Below are positions 34,682 through 46,891 of a DNA stretch of 64,000 nucleotides, piece by piece. Every line of letters begins with the position of its first letter. The first letter of the stretch is position 1. The notes beneath the pieces were generated by a model. The model made no database searches and had not been told where the DNA came from. It saw only the letters and a list, made by a program, of their open reading frames with translations. A program made the position numbers and the translations under genes. Source of the stretch: Megaleporinus macrocephalus (Eukaryota > Chordata > Actinopteri > Characiformes > Anostomidae); NCBI GenBank assembly GCA_021613375.1, contig CM038727.1, positions 7,310,442 to 7,374,441 on the forward strand, given 5' to 3'.

Positions 34682-34995
34682 TCATGCAATAACCTTCTGT
34701 GAGGGAGTTTTTAGAGGTGGACGTCTGGTTCCCTTCACCACCACTGTGAACAATTCTTCCTGGGCAAGTTTATCTATAGCAGGTACTACTAGGCAGGTGG
34801 AGCTTTCTCAGCACTGCAGTGACACGGGCGGTGTGTTAGTGTGTGTTGTTCTGGTGAGAGTGAATCAGACACAGCTGTGCTGCCGGAGTGTTTACACACC
34901 TGTAATAACTTTGGTAAGGGAGTTTTTAGAGATGGACGTCTGGTTCCATTCACCACCACTGTGAACAATTCCTCCCCACAAACCTCTCTGAATGA
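34682..34995. mobile_element. Mixed repeat fragments
   Basis: Two copies of the GGACGTCTGGTTCC block (34690-34760 and 34912-34995) flank a fragment of the foldback family (34780-34905: CTTTCTCAGCACTGCAGTGA, AGTGAATCAGACACAGC). The arrangement suggests insertion of the foldback into, or recombination between, the smaller repeats. Confidence 0.5.
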
Positions 34996-35017
34996 CTCTT
35001 AACCATATAATTATGTG

Positions 35018-35045
35018 GATATATATATAGTGCCACTCACTGTGG

Positions 35046-35129
<84 letters not shown>
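35018..35129. repeat. Hairpin plus (TA)n microsatellite
   Basis: AGTGCCAC-TCACT-GTGGCACT forms a perfect 8-bp stem, extended by the TATATA sequence on both sides. It leads into an uninterrupted TA run of about 80 bp (35049-35129). Confidence 0.9.
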
Positions 35130-35133
<4 letters not shown>

Positions 35134-35134
35134 A

Positions 35135-35385
35135 ACATATATCTCAATTTTTTTGTCGATTTTGAGTTTTCTACATCATTTGAACTCTACAATGGTCGTT
35201 TACATTGTGTGAAAATTTAAGGATGAATGGACCAATAGAAGTGCTCCAAAATAGCTTGGAAAGATTTCTGGTTCCATTGACTTACATGGAAAGTAAAGTA
35301 TGTTTTTGGTCTCTCCTGTACAGTTGCTATTTTGGGGATTCTTGTTTTTCATTGGACAGCGACGATATATTAAAATATATTAAAA
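35135..35385 (+). mobile_element. Dispersed repeat (GGACCAATAGAAATGCTCC family), copy
   Basis: Runs from TTTTCTACATCATTTGAAC through GGATGAATGGACCAATAGAA and TTGGTCTCTCCTGTACAGTT to CATTGGACAGCGACGATA. It is the most complete copy in the window. The plus-strand frame over it is not a gene. Confidence 0.6.
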
Positions 35386-35999
35386 TGATCATGTCATTGA
35401 CCGTCCCCAAACTTTTGCCCTGTGCTTTAACGTTCAGCCTGGTGAGCACACCTGAGAGTGAACGCCCTGTGGCTGTCCAGAGAGCGCCGGCCGGGGTGCT
35501 GCTCCGTGGCCCTGTCAGCTCAGGCCTCGTCCCCGCTGCCGCCCCCTCAGCGCCCACAGGACTCATTATGTGTCATTTTCCTGTTTTTCACGGGGCTGCG
35601 GTCGTCTGGGCAGATTTTTTTGTGGAACAGGAAACGGGGTGATTCCAGCCGAGACGAGTGACCACGAGGCCAAGAGGATGCGTTATCTGCTCGGGCACTG
35701 CTGAGGCAGAAAATGACCATACAGGGCTGCTGGAGGAGGCGCAGTGAGGAGGAGGAGAGAGAACTAATGAGGTGACAAGCCTGATGTGGCGGACCATTCT
35801 GCCCATATCCTACCCCCCCCCCCCACCCCCACCCCCCCCCCACCCTCTTACATCTCACTGTTTTACCCCCAGAGTCCACTTATCAGTAGTTTTATGTACA
35901 AGCACTGCAATTCATCTGACCATTGTTTTTGGTTACTGTGCCTTCAAAGGGGAATTCCACCAATATTTAAAAATCTCGGACTCTTTTACATTTAACCTC
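35386..35999. other. GC-rich single-copy stretch and poly-C run
   Basis: 35400-35800 is GC-rich and not recognisably repetitive. It carries open frames on both strands (up to about 110 codons), none with recognised similarity or a complete pair of splice sites. A C-run (about 35811-35841, with A interruptions) follows. It could be a conserved regulatory element; I cannot assign a function. Confidence 0.35.
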
Positions 36000-36215
36000 T
36001 TTGTATCTACACACAGCTCCAAAAGCTCCACTGACTATATAGGAGCTACACTTACAGACTGTAGTTCCCTTTTAACCTGTTCTTTAATGGTCAGGACCCC
36101 CACAGGACCACCACAGAGCAGGTATTAGGGAGGCGGATCATTCTCAGCACTGCAGTGACACTGAGGTGATGTGCTGGTGTGAGTGGATCAGACACAGCAG
36201 TGCCTCTCGAGTATT
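36000..36215. mobile_element. Long-TIR foldback element fragment
   Basis: CTCCACTGACTATATAGGAG, CAGGACCCCCACAGGACCAC and CATTCTCAGCACTGCAGTGA match the copy at 32140 in the same order and orientation. Confidence 0.65.
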
Positions 36216-36231
36216 TGCACTGCTCTGTGCA

Positions 36232-38976
36232 GCACCATTTAAGGTAGAACCAGGAATTTGAACATTTAAGGTGGAACCTGAATTTTGAACAAGAAGCTGG
36301 ACCCGTAGCCTGAGGTAAAAGAATGTAACTGGTCACATTTAAGGTGGAACCTGTAATTAGAAAAGGAAGCTGGACGGGTAGCCTGAGGTAACAGAATGTA
36401 ACTGCAACACCATTTAAGGTGGAACCTGAATTTCAAAGAAGTAGCTGGACAGGTAGTCGGAGGTAAAAGAATGTAACTGCAACACCATTTAAGGTGGAAC
36501 TTGAAATTTTTTAATGTATCAGCTGAACCATTTAAGGTGGAACCTGAAATTAGAACAGGAAGCTGGACAGGTAGCCTAAGATAACAGAATATAACTGTTG
36601 CACCCTTTAAGGTGGAACCTGAATTTCAAAAAAAGAAGCTGGACAGGTAGCCTGAGGTAAAATAATGTGACTGCTTCACCATTTAAGGTGGAACTAGAAA
36701 TTTTCAAATGTATCAGCTGAACCATTTAAGGTGGAACCTGAATTTTGAACAAGAAGCTGGACAGGTAGTCTGAGGTAAAAGAATGTAACTGCAACACCAT
36801 TTAAGGTGGAACCTGAAATTAGAACAGGAAGCTGGACAGGTAGTCTGAGGTAAAAGAATGTAACTGCAACACCATTTAAGGTGGAACCTGAAATTAGAAC
36901 AAGAAGCTGGACAGGTAGCCTGAGGTTAAAGAATGTAACTGCTTCAACATTTAAGGTGGAACCTGTAATTAGAAAAGAAAGCTGAACAGGTAGCCTGAGG
37001 TAACAGAATGTAACTGCAACACCATTTAAGGTGGAACCTGAAATTAGAACAGAAAGCTGGACAGGTAGTCTGAGGTAACAGAATGTACTTGCTGCACCAT
37101 TTAAGGTGGAACCAGAAATTTTCTAATGTATCGGCTGAACCATTTAAGGTGAAACCTGAAATTAGAAAAGAAAGCTGGACAGGTAGTCTGAGGTAGCCGA
37201 ATGTAAATGCAGCACCATTTAAGGTGGAACCAGAATTTCAAAGAAGTAGCTGGACAGGTAGTCGGAGGTAAAAGAATATAACTGTTGCACCATTTAAGGT
37301 GGAACTTGAAATTCTCTAATGTATCAGCTGAACCATTTAAGGTGGAACCTGAATTTTGAACAAGAAGCTGGACCCGTAGCCTGAGGTAAAAGAATGTAAC
37401 TGGTCACATTTAAGGTGGAACCTGTAATTAGAAAAGGAAGCTGGACAGGTAGCCTGAGGTAACAGAATGTAACTGCAACACCATTTAAGGTGGAACCTGA
37501 ATTTCAAAGAAGTAGCTGGACAGGTAGTCGGAGGTAAAAGAATGTAACTGCAACACCATTTAAGGTGGAACTTGAAATTTTTTAATGTATCAGCTGAACC
37601 ATTTAAGGTGGAACCTGAAATTAGAACAGAAAGCTGGACAGGTAGCCTAAGATAACAGAATATAACTGTTGCACCATTTAAGGTGGAACCTGAATTTCAA
37701 AAAAAGAAGCTGGACAGGTAGCCTGAGGTAAAATAATGTGACTGCTTCACCATTTAAGGTGGAACTAGAAATTTTAAAATGTATCAGCTGAACCATTTAA
37801 GGTGGAACCTGAATTTTGAACAAGATGCTGGACAGGTAGTCTGAGGTAAAAGAATGTAACTGCAACACCATTTAAGGTGGAACCTGTAATTAGAACAGAA
37901 AGCTGGACAGGTAGCCTGAGGTAACAGAATGTAACTGCAACACCATTTAAGGTGGAACCTGAAATTAGAACAGAAAGCTGGACAGGTAGTCTGAGGTAAC
38001 AGAATGTACTTGCTGCACCATTTAAGGTGGAACCAGAAATTTTCTAATGTATCGGCTGAACCATTTAAGGTGGAACCTGAAATTAGAAAAGAAAGCTGGA
38101 CAGGTAGTCTGAGGTAGCCGAATGTAAATGCAGCACCATTTAAGGTGGAACCAGAATTTCAAAGAAGTAGCTGGACAGGTAGTCGGAGGTAAAAGAATAT
38201 AACTGTTGCACCATTTAAGGTGGAACTTGAAATTCTCTAATGTATCAGCTGAACCATTTAAGGTGGAACCTGAAATTAGAACAGGAGGCTGGACAGGTAG
38301 TCTGAGGTACCAGAATGTAACTGCTGCACCATTTAAGGTGGAACCTGAAATTAGAACAGGAAGCTGGACAGGTAGCCTGAGGTAACAGAATATAACTGTT
38401 GCACCCTTTAAGGTGGAACCTGAATTTCAAAAAAGAAGCTGGACAGGTAGCCTGAGGTAAAATAATGTAACTGCTTCACCCTTTAAGGTGGAACCTGAAA
38501 TTAGAACAAGAAGCTGGACAGGTAGCCTGAGGTAAAAGAATGTAACTGCTTCAACATTTAAGGTGGAACCTGTAATTAGAAAAGGAAGCTGAACAGGTAG
38601 TCTGAGGTAACAGAATGTACTTGCTGCACCATTTAAGGTGGAACCAGAAATTTTCTAATGTATCGGCTGAACCATTTAAGGTGAAACCTGAAATTAGAAC
38701 AGAAAGCTGGACAGGTAGTCTGAGGTACCAGAATGTAACTGCAGCACCATTTAAGGTGGAACCTGAAATTAGAACAGGAGGCTGGACAGGTAGCCTGAGG
38801 TAACAGAATATAACTGTTGCACCATTTAAGGTGGAACTAGGAATTTTTTAATGTATCAGCTGAACCATTTAAGGTGGAACCTGAACCGGAAGCTGGACAG
38901 GTAGCCTGAGGTACCAGAATGTAACTGCTGCACCATTTAAGGTGGAACCTGAATTTCAAAAAAAGAAGCTGGACAG
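36232..38976 (+). repeat. 75-bp satellite-like array with higher-order structure
   Basis: The base unit is about 75 bp (ACCATTTAAGGTGGAACCTG, then AAGCTGGACAGGTAGCCTGA, then GTAACAGAATGTAACTGC). It is interspersed with shorter units containing TAATGTATCAGCTGA. Variant-marked blocks recur with a 1071-bp offset: GAATTTTGAACAAGAAGC with GACCCGTAGC at 36280 and 37351, and a CTTGAAATTTTTTAATG variant at 36500 and 37571. The offset later becomes 921 bp, as if two 75-bp units were lost. Confidence 0.95.
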
Positions 38977-39136
38977 GTTCCTGATCTGCAAGTACAGATT
39001 CATACCCGAATTGGTGTTCCACATGGATCAGTGTGTCAGAGAACGCCATGAAAACATTCTGCAGACCGAAACGCTGCCGCCGTTGAAAGAAGGCCGTGTT
39101 TATGTGACTCGACTGTGTAATGAGGCTCTCATTTAA
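38977..39136 (+). CDS. Possible terminal coding exon of an unrecognised gene
   Basis: Directly where the 75-bp array stops, after GGACAG (a possible acceptor), an open frame of about 52 codons runs to TAA at 39134-39136. An AATAAA follows at 39150-39155. The composition looks coding: varied codons, and a mixed peptide beginning FLICKYRFIPELVFHM and ending VTRLCNEALI, with a run of charged residues (CVRERHEN) between. I do not recognise the protein and found no upstream exon on the plus strand. It may be the last exon of a plus-strand gene whose intron holds the array, a processed fragment, or chance. The frame runs back into the array, so the real 5' boundary is not fixed. Confidence 0.35.
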
Positions 39137-40277
39137 AACTCATGATGAAAATAAAGCTCATCCTGATATGTGCTCTTTAAACGTATAGCCACTTTGTCAG
39201 CTGTGTGGCTCCTGATCTCTCCGTTTGCTCACTCAGCTGAGTGATATGACTTACCTGAAATACTCTAGATTGTGTGGTTAGTTTGCATGCTCTACTATTG
39301 GCTTCACACTGTCTGTATAAATCCTCCTGTCTGCAGGAGCGTACGAATACCTTCAGCCAACTGTGCGCCGTCCTGCCTGTCTTTTCTGGAATGTTCCTTT
39401 TATCCTCAGGCAGGGACCTCAGATGGGGTTTTGTTGTTGTCAGAAGAATGACACTGTGATGCAGAACACACCTTGACATGGAACAACAGTATATGATAGA
39501 GTTTAAACACAGGGGTTAAGCCCCTGGTCAAGGGTTGGTGAGCAAAAAAATCATAAATATGTTTATTTTAGTTTAAATTGGTTTCAGAGGATGTCAGAAT
39601 ATGTCTCGCATGATGTCCTGTTTAGTGCAGGCCAGTTTTAATCCCCCTTAAAAGTCACATTACAGTACATATACAGTTACATTGTGGATAATACTGTGTT
39701 ATAATCTACTCTGTATATCTGGCGCCACCTCGTGGCCATAAGCTGTAACAATATATAAAGTAATCAATAACTTTTAAAGGGATTTTTCCCCCCAAATTCA
39801 GTAAGAAATACCCAATTTTAGAGAAACCTAACAACTTGTTTGTTTGTTTATAACTTAGCATCAAGAAGAATAATCAGCTACCTTTTATTATTATTATTGT
39901 ATTTGTATTACCGTAACAACCAGTGAACCTGCACGTCATTGCTGAACTTTAATGACTTTTCTTTTTACCTCCTTCATGTATATAACTGAATTAACCTGTA
40001 GGCACTAGTTTTATTATTTTTTTAAGTATGTTGTAGGCCAAAACTGTTAGTGAAATTAAAGCATATACCTCATCTGAATGAGTATGGCTGAAATTTTGAG
40101 GGGAAAAAATGATTGGACTTGCCCTTCAATGCTGGTAATACTGTTGAGAGTTATTTTAGACCACCAAAACTGTGACTGTCCAAATACTAAAGGGCTTGCA
40201 CTGTATTTTTAGCTGTAATGAAAACAACTACACTGAAATATTAATAATTTATTTGGTAGCTGTGAAGAATCCCAGAA

Positions 40278-40279
<2 letters not shown>
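39137..40279. other. Non-coding, no supported gene
   Basis: Contains a polyadenylation-type AATAAA at 39150-39155. On the minus strand there is a strong donor-like TTTCAG/GTAAGT at about 39254 with an acceptor-like CTCCTGCAG about 80 bp upstream. The enclosed 25-codon frame has no recognised similarity. The remainder is AT-rich. Confidence 0.4.
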
Positions 40280-40333
<54 letters not shown>

Positions 40334-40350
40334 TTATATATATATATATT
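40280..40350. repeat. (TA)n microsatellite
   Basis: TA run with TTTATA interruptions, followed by a T-rich tract. Open frames over it are artefacts. Confidence 0.95.
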
Positions 40351-40620
40351 TTTTTTCTTTTTCCTTTCATACATAAACAATGTTAAAGTCCGTGTTTGGA
40401 ATCTAAGCATCAGAAACAGCCCCATTTTACAGAATTGCTTTTGTGATGTCACATATTTACAAACATCAACAAATATATACAATATTTGAGATTTTGAGGG
40501 TTCCAGCCAATCGGAACAGAGCTCATTTACATATATTAGTCTTAAAGAGACAGTGACAAAAAACAGCCTAAATGTTCATTTCAAAACACTGTTTTTGATA
40601 CATAAACCTACAACGTTACG

Positions 40621-40655
<35 letters not shown>

Positions 40656-40659
<4 letters not shown>

Positions 40660-41120
40660 ACCGCTCAAAAGTTTGGATCACAGTGGAATGTTCTTGTTTT
40701 AATGGAGTATCTTCTTCCTTAACACAACAATGGACTGACGGGTCTCTAAAGAAAGTTGTTTCTTTCTGGTCATTGTGAGTCGGTCAGCAAGACATCAACT
40801 GCTGATCTTCAGATACTAAACTAACCTAGAATGTTGTTCCCTTTTATACTCACTTATTAGTAGAATGTTTTTCAGCTGTGCATCACAATTGATCAAGAGT
40901 GTCCTAACAACCAATTAGTCCAATAACATCCTTAACTTGGATTGGTGGTCGTACCAGGAGATTTAGACAGAGGACTGAGAATTACTGATAATAGAACTAT
41001 ATGTAAAATAAGCCTCTATACAAAAATAGACTTTAATACAAACATTTTTATTCTTTAAAAATCATCTGATACACTTACATTCATTGTTTTAAAGTGATCC
41101 TAAACTTTTCAGCGGTAGTG
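40656..41120. mobile_element. Tc1/mariner-type MITE (CACTACCGCT ends)
   Basis: Left CACTACCGCTCAAAAGTTTG and reversed right CACTACCGCTGAAAAGTTTA form the terminal inverted repeats of a common fish Tc1-like family. The right side is followed by TA (41121-41122). The left side abuts a (TA)n(CA)n microsatellite. At 465 bp it has lost any transposase and is non-autonomous. Confidence 0.85.
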
Positions 41121-41122
41121 TA

Positions 41123-41940
41123 TATACACGTCATTCATGGACTTAAAAAGTGAAAAAATAGAGCCCGATTTGACGTCACTGCTTTTGTGATGTCACAAAA
41201 AAATATATTTACAAATATTAGCCTTTTCAGCACCGAGCCAATTCGCCCTGTCCGTCTAGGTCTATGTCATAATGAGAGTTCCAGCCTAGCCTGCTTTTTA
41301 AATTAAGCATAACACAGGGCAGCCAATCAGAACAGAGCTCATTTGCATACATCAGTTGTAAAGGCAGAGGTACAAAAACATAAACATGGTTTTGATACAT
41401 AAACTTACAAATGCACAAGTCATTCATGGATGCAAATAAAGAAGACGAATAGGTCATCGGTCATTTGAGAGTATGTTTATCCTAAACCGTTCCCCCAATT
41501 CAGACGTTGAGACCCTTTAGAGCTGGTGGTCTGCATTTTAATCTCAAGTAATTGTTTCATTTCAAGTTGCAGTGGACTGCACTGTATACTGGTCCACACA
41601 CTGACCACAGAACGTCCCACGTACTGTACAGTGAGCATGTTTCATGATGACAGGGGCCTTGTCTTTGATAGGTGAGTTCAAAGAGACATCAGGCAGACCC
41701 ACTGAGACACAGTAACTGGGATTAGGCTTCTAAAGGGGAATTCCTAACATGACTTGTTTAACATTTCAGTAAAATTAAACATTTAAGATGTAAACATTAT
41801 CATTCAGAGTGCTTTGGTGTGAAATGCTTTATTCTAGAGTCAGAGCTGGTCACAGTGGTGACGATGAGAACCAGACATCTGATCCAAACAGATTCAAGAT
41901 TTAAGAGTTTTAATGTCATGTGTACAGCAGAACAGACAGT

Positions 41941-41943
<3 letters not shown>
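41123..41943. other. Non-coding; LINE-tail-like motif near the end
   Basis: 41810-41885 carries an inverted copy of the GGACGTCTGGTTCC block (AACCAGACATCTG). 41890-41943 (CAAGATTTAAGAGTTTTAAT, GTCATGTGTACAGCAGAACA) resembles a fish LINE 3' end. Two direct copies of a CAATCAGAACAGAGCTCATT-like block occur at about 40508 and 41323. Confidence 0.4.
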
Positions 41944-41987
<44 letters not shown>

Positions 41988-42008
41988 CTTTTATTTACCT
42001 CAACTTTA

Positions 42009-42057
<49 letters not shown>
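41944..42057. repeat. Two (TA)n microsatellites
   Basis: TA runs at 41944-41981 and 42013-42056, separated by about 30 bp of T-rich sequence. Confidence 0.95.
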
Positions 42058-42060
<3 letters not shown>

Positions 42061-42196
42061 AAAAAACAGGGAGCTTTTGAAGTAATTAAAAACATATTCT
42101 CTTGACTGCTTTTAGACTGAAGCTACTCATTGAACTTACTCACGTTTCACAGGTTACAAGTTCCCCAGAAGGGGGCGACATTAGCAGCCAAGTATG

Positions 42197-42197
<1 letters not shown>

Positions 42198-42235
<38 letters not shown>
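42198..42235. repeat. (TA)n microsatellite
   Basis: TA run immediately preceding the element at 42236. Confidence 0.95.
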
Positions 42236-43275
<1,040 letters not shown>

Positions 43276-43289
43276 CCCCTGGTTCCCAT

Positions 43290-43640
43290 TAGAGCTGTAT
43301 ATTGGCAAGTACCTAATGATACGATACGTATCGTAATATAGGGGTCACAATTTAATGTATTGCAATATCTTTTAAAATTCTACTGTATGAACAGGTTTGC
43401 TAATGCTTACAATAGCATTGCACCCTTGTGCTGCTTGTTAATGTTGGAGCGGAGCTAAAAAAAAAATGGATTACAACACTGCCATCTAGTGGTCAGAGGT
43501 TTAAACACAACACACAATGATTCATTGTCTGCCAGGAATCTTTGCATGTAAACTGTTAATTAATAATCAATACTGTGTTTGAGAATCGATACAGTATCAT
43601 TAATAGATATTCGATATCTCAATATTTTTTTACACCCCTA
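43290..43640 (+). mobile_element. hAT-like MITE (GTGTATTGGCAA / ACACCCCTA family), copy with target duplication
   Basis: Runs from TAGAGCTGTATATTGGCAAG to TTTTACACCCCTA. Flanking 8-bp repeats are GTTCCCAT (43282-43289) and GGTCCCAT (43641-43648), one mismatch. It is full length and non-coding. Confidence 0.85.
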
Positions 43641-43648
43641 GGTCCCAT

Positions 43649-44521
43649 CACCACCAATGCAAAGAAATCTGAATCATCTGATTGATGTTTAATGATGGAA
43701 ATATGAATAAAAGCTGAAAAATCAATGGAATGCCACTTTAACCGTTGACACTTTTAGACAGGGGGCGCAATTTCAAAACACAGGAGAAGACACTGAACCG
43801 AGTTGCAGGGTTTTTAATCAGAAAATATGTACAGCTCATTAAAAAAACAGCTAACACACACTTACAGGCCTGCAATAGTGTAACATTCCAATAAAAAGAA
43901 AATAATCGAACAATATTACTGTGTCCCTTGTAGCGCAGCTCATCTATTGTAGTTACTGGACCGTATATTAAGTGTTAATGAGCATGACCGAAGCTACACT
44001 GGCCCAAAAAAACATTCTAAAGCCTGCAGATGCACTTAGATACCAGGGTATATATTAACCCATTCATGTGCAACAAGAAAGAATAAGGAAAATGCCACAC
44101 AGCAAGTTTAGATTGGTCTAAAGTGATGACATTCTGTACAGCTGTACACATTACATCTAAAGATTTCATACTTCTATTCACAGTCAAAGGATTTTCTATT
44201 GTTTTATTAATTACCAACATTTAATATGGTGGAAAACTTTAACAGCACGGCTTGAAAATGTCCAGATTTCAGATTTGTGCTCAGGAAAGCTTGGATAACA
44301 TGGAGCTAAAGATGTTTCAAATATCAGATACAGACATTCATGGGTTAAAATTCCACCCAGGACCCTCAGCAGCAGCAGGACAGTTCTGATGTACCAAACC
44401 TACATGCAGCTCACACGTCATTGCTTTCACTAATATAAAGCCAATGAAACCAAAACCAAGACATGTGTATTAAATGCTTTTAATAGGATTCTATTCATAT
44501 TTGCAGGTTGCAGCTAATTTG
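43649..44521. other. Non-coding, nothing recognised
   Basis: AT-rich sequence without a supported exon or named repeat. Confidence 0.45.
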
Positions 44522-44995
44522 TAGTGAGCTGTAACATAAATTATATAATTATCCAGAATAATGAATTATAGTGAGCTGTAACATAAATTATATAATTATC
44601 CAGAATAATGAATTATAGTGAGCTGTAACATAAATTATATAATTATCCAGAATAATGAATTATAGTGAGCTGTAACATAAATTATATAATTATCCAGAAT
44701 AATGAATTATAGTGAGCTGTAACATAAATTATATAATTATCCAGAATAATGAATTATAGTGAGCTGTAACATAAATTATATAATTATCCAGAATAATGAA
44801 TTATAGTGAGCTGTAACAAATTATATAATTATCCAGAATAATGAATTATAGTGAGCTGTAACATAAATTATATAATTATCCAGAATAATGAATTATAGTG
44901 AGCTGTAACATAAATTATATAATTATCCAGAATAATGAATTATAGTGAGCTGTAACATAAATTATATAATTATCCAGAATAATGAATTATAGTGA
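44522..44995. repeat. 47-bp minisatellite, about 10 units
   Basis: The unit is TAGTGAGCTGTAACATAAAT followed by TATATAATTATCCAGAATAA and TGAATTA. Copies are almost identical; one is 4 bp shorter (near 44815). Such homogeneity suggests recent expansion. Confidence 0.95.
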
Positions 44996-45348
44996 GTTGT
45001 AGATGATTCTGTAATAACAACATCAAGAATGAAGACGATGTTGGGAATGTTTTATATTTTGAAGTTGTTGATCAAATCTCAATGACTAATTAGAAATTGT
45101 TGTTAGTATATAATTATAGTGAGTTATTAATCATTTAATAACATTATTTAACTTTGAAAGGAAAAATTAAACAGTACTGCAGGTGCTACCAATCCAATAT
45201 CAGGCGCTGAATCAAAATCACTGGAACAATTATTGGATCAATATCGGACTCAGACAAGACTCAAGACATTAGTACTGGAAAAGAAGGAGTGGTGTCTCTT
45301 ACAAGTCCCAACTGAACGAAAGACAACAGCTATTTGTAATATATCAAG
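44996..45348. other. Non-coding, nothing recognised
   Basis: AT-rich flank of the 47-bp array up to the next transposon. Confidence 0.45.
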
Positions 45349-45365
45349 TAGGGATGTAACGATAT

Positions 45366-46285
45366 TAGAGATGGACTGATCAGCGTTTTTGAGGCCGACT
45401 TGGATCGCTGATCACCTTTCAGCATGATCGGCCGATAGCCGATACTGATCGAGGGTGGGGCTATATGCCACAGCAGGGCTACATGTAGTTATTAGCACAA
45501 GCAATTCATAAAACAAGGTCTAAACTGGTTTATTACCATTTTTAATGAGCTCATGTGAAACAGTATAATATTTTTAACTAAATTAACAGTAAATAAACAA
45601 AGTAAATCAAACAAATATCCCCAAAACAGTAATCATTACATTTAGACCCTTAATTTAAAATAAAAAAAGCTAATTAAATAAATACAGTAAAAACTGCAGT
45701 CATTAAACACAGACTCTGTTATTTTAAACTAAATCTGTAATCATTAAATGTAGATCTTGAATTGCTGCTGCTGTTCTGTTAGTACCGGTCAGATCTGGTC
45801 TGTAGGTGTTCTGGGTTGTTTGTTTTGTGTTAGCTGTGTGTTCTAGCTCTGTTGTTTACTGATACTCACTGTATTCAGCTGCGTGCAGTGCCGTATCAGA
45901 TTATTAGTGTTAAATGTCGTTGGTTCCTCAACGAGACGCTGATTTTACATATTTTAAAAACGTTCTGGGTGAGTCTGAGTCACATACGGTAAACACTGCC
46001 AGACGCATGCTTTTCTCGTGAGGCCGCTGCTTTAGTCAGTCTGTGGAAAAAGAAAGTGTATGTGTTTCCACCTAGTGGTTCAGATAGGAATTGCAGGGAG
46101 CTGGCCGGAGGGCTCCTCCTCCTGGATGAAACGTTAGCTGTAAATACAGAAATTAGGCTCATTTGTTTAACGCCATCGATCGGCTCTCGGGATCGGCTCT
46201 AAATTGGAGAAATATCCGCCGATCACATATTTTGATTAAAAATCAACTGATACCGATACATAGCCGGTTAATCCTTCCATCTCTA
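45366..46285 (+). mobile_element. hAT-like element (TAGAGATGGACC ends), copy 2, nested
   Basis: Runs from TAGAGATGGACTGATCAGC to CCTTCCATCTCTA. The flanking 8-mers AACGATAT (45358-45365) and AACGATAC (46286-46293) duplicate the terminal repeat of the outer element, showing that it jumped into that terminus. It is about 920 bp with no transposase. Confidence 0.85.
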
Positions 46286-46423
46286 AACGATACACTCTAC
46301 TCACGATGCAGTGCAAAATGCAGGCCTTACAATACGATTTTCCTTTTATTATTTATCTACAACAAAACTACAAAATGCTGTATTCTGATAATCTTTTCTA
46401 TATCAATGTAAACTGAAGTGAAT

Positions 46424-46891
46424 ATGGGCTCAAAAGAAGTGATAAATCACTATAAATCACTATTATAAGTGAAATAAACCCAGTTGTAGTTGTTGTAGTT
46501 TGAGAGGCTGGACAGCGATGATATAATAATACGCAACATTTTACTGTCTGCACAAAGTAGGTATTAGTGCGAGGTTTCAGTGTTCAGGTTCTCTTTAAAG
46601 CTAATATTTATGTGTAACAGTTACAGGAATGTTTTAAAAAGACGTGTTTCCAAATATACTATTTTATGTCCATTTTTTAAATGTCTTTCTAAACTGGCCA
46701 ACAAGACTAGGTAGCAAAGTAAGTAGTAACTTTAAAAGATTCAGTAACAAACATCTATATACTATATTTCTAAACAGTTTTCAACCAAAAGTAGTAATTA
46801 TGATAGTGATGGTATGATGGGCTCATAAGAAGTAAGAAATCACTATAAATCACTATTATAAGTGAAATAAACCCAGTTGTAGTTGTTGTAG
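46424..46891. repeat. 75-bp direct repeat flanking a copied-in segment
   Basis: 46424-46498 and 46817-46891 are near-identical direct repeats (ATCACTATAAATCACTATTA, then CCCAGTTGTAGTTGTTGTAG). The 318 bp between them is closely similar to 48345-48620 about 1.8 kb away. Confidence 0.85.

Noticed and set aside
39177..39479. Minus-strand candidate exon between CTCCTGCAG and TTTCAG/GTAAGT
   Set aside because: The splice signals are good, but the roughly 25-codon frame has no recognisable similarity and no partner exons. CTGCAG is palindromic, so the acceptor is ambiguous on both strands.
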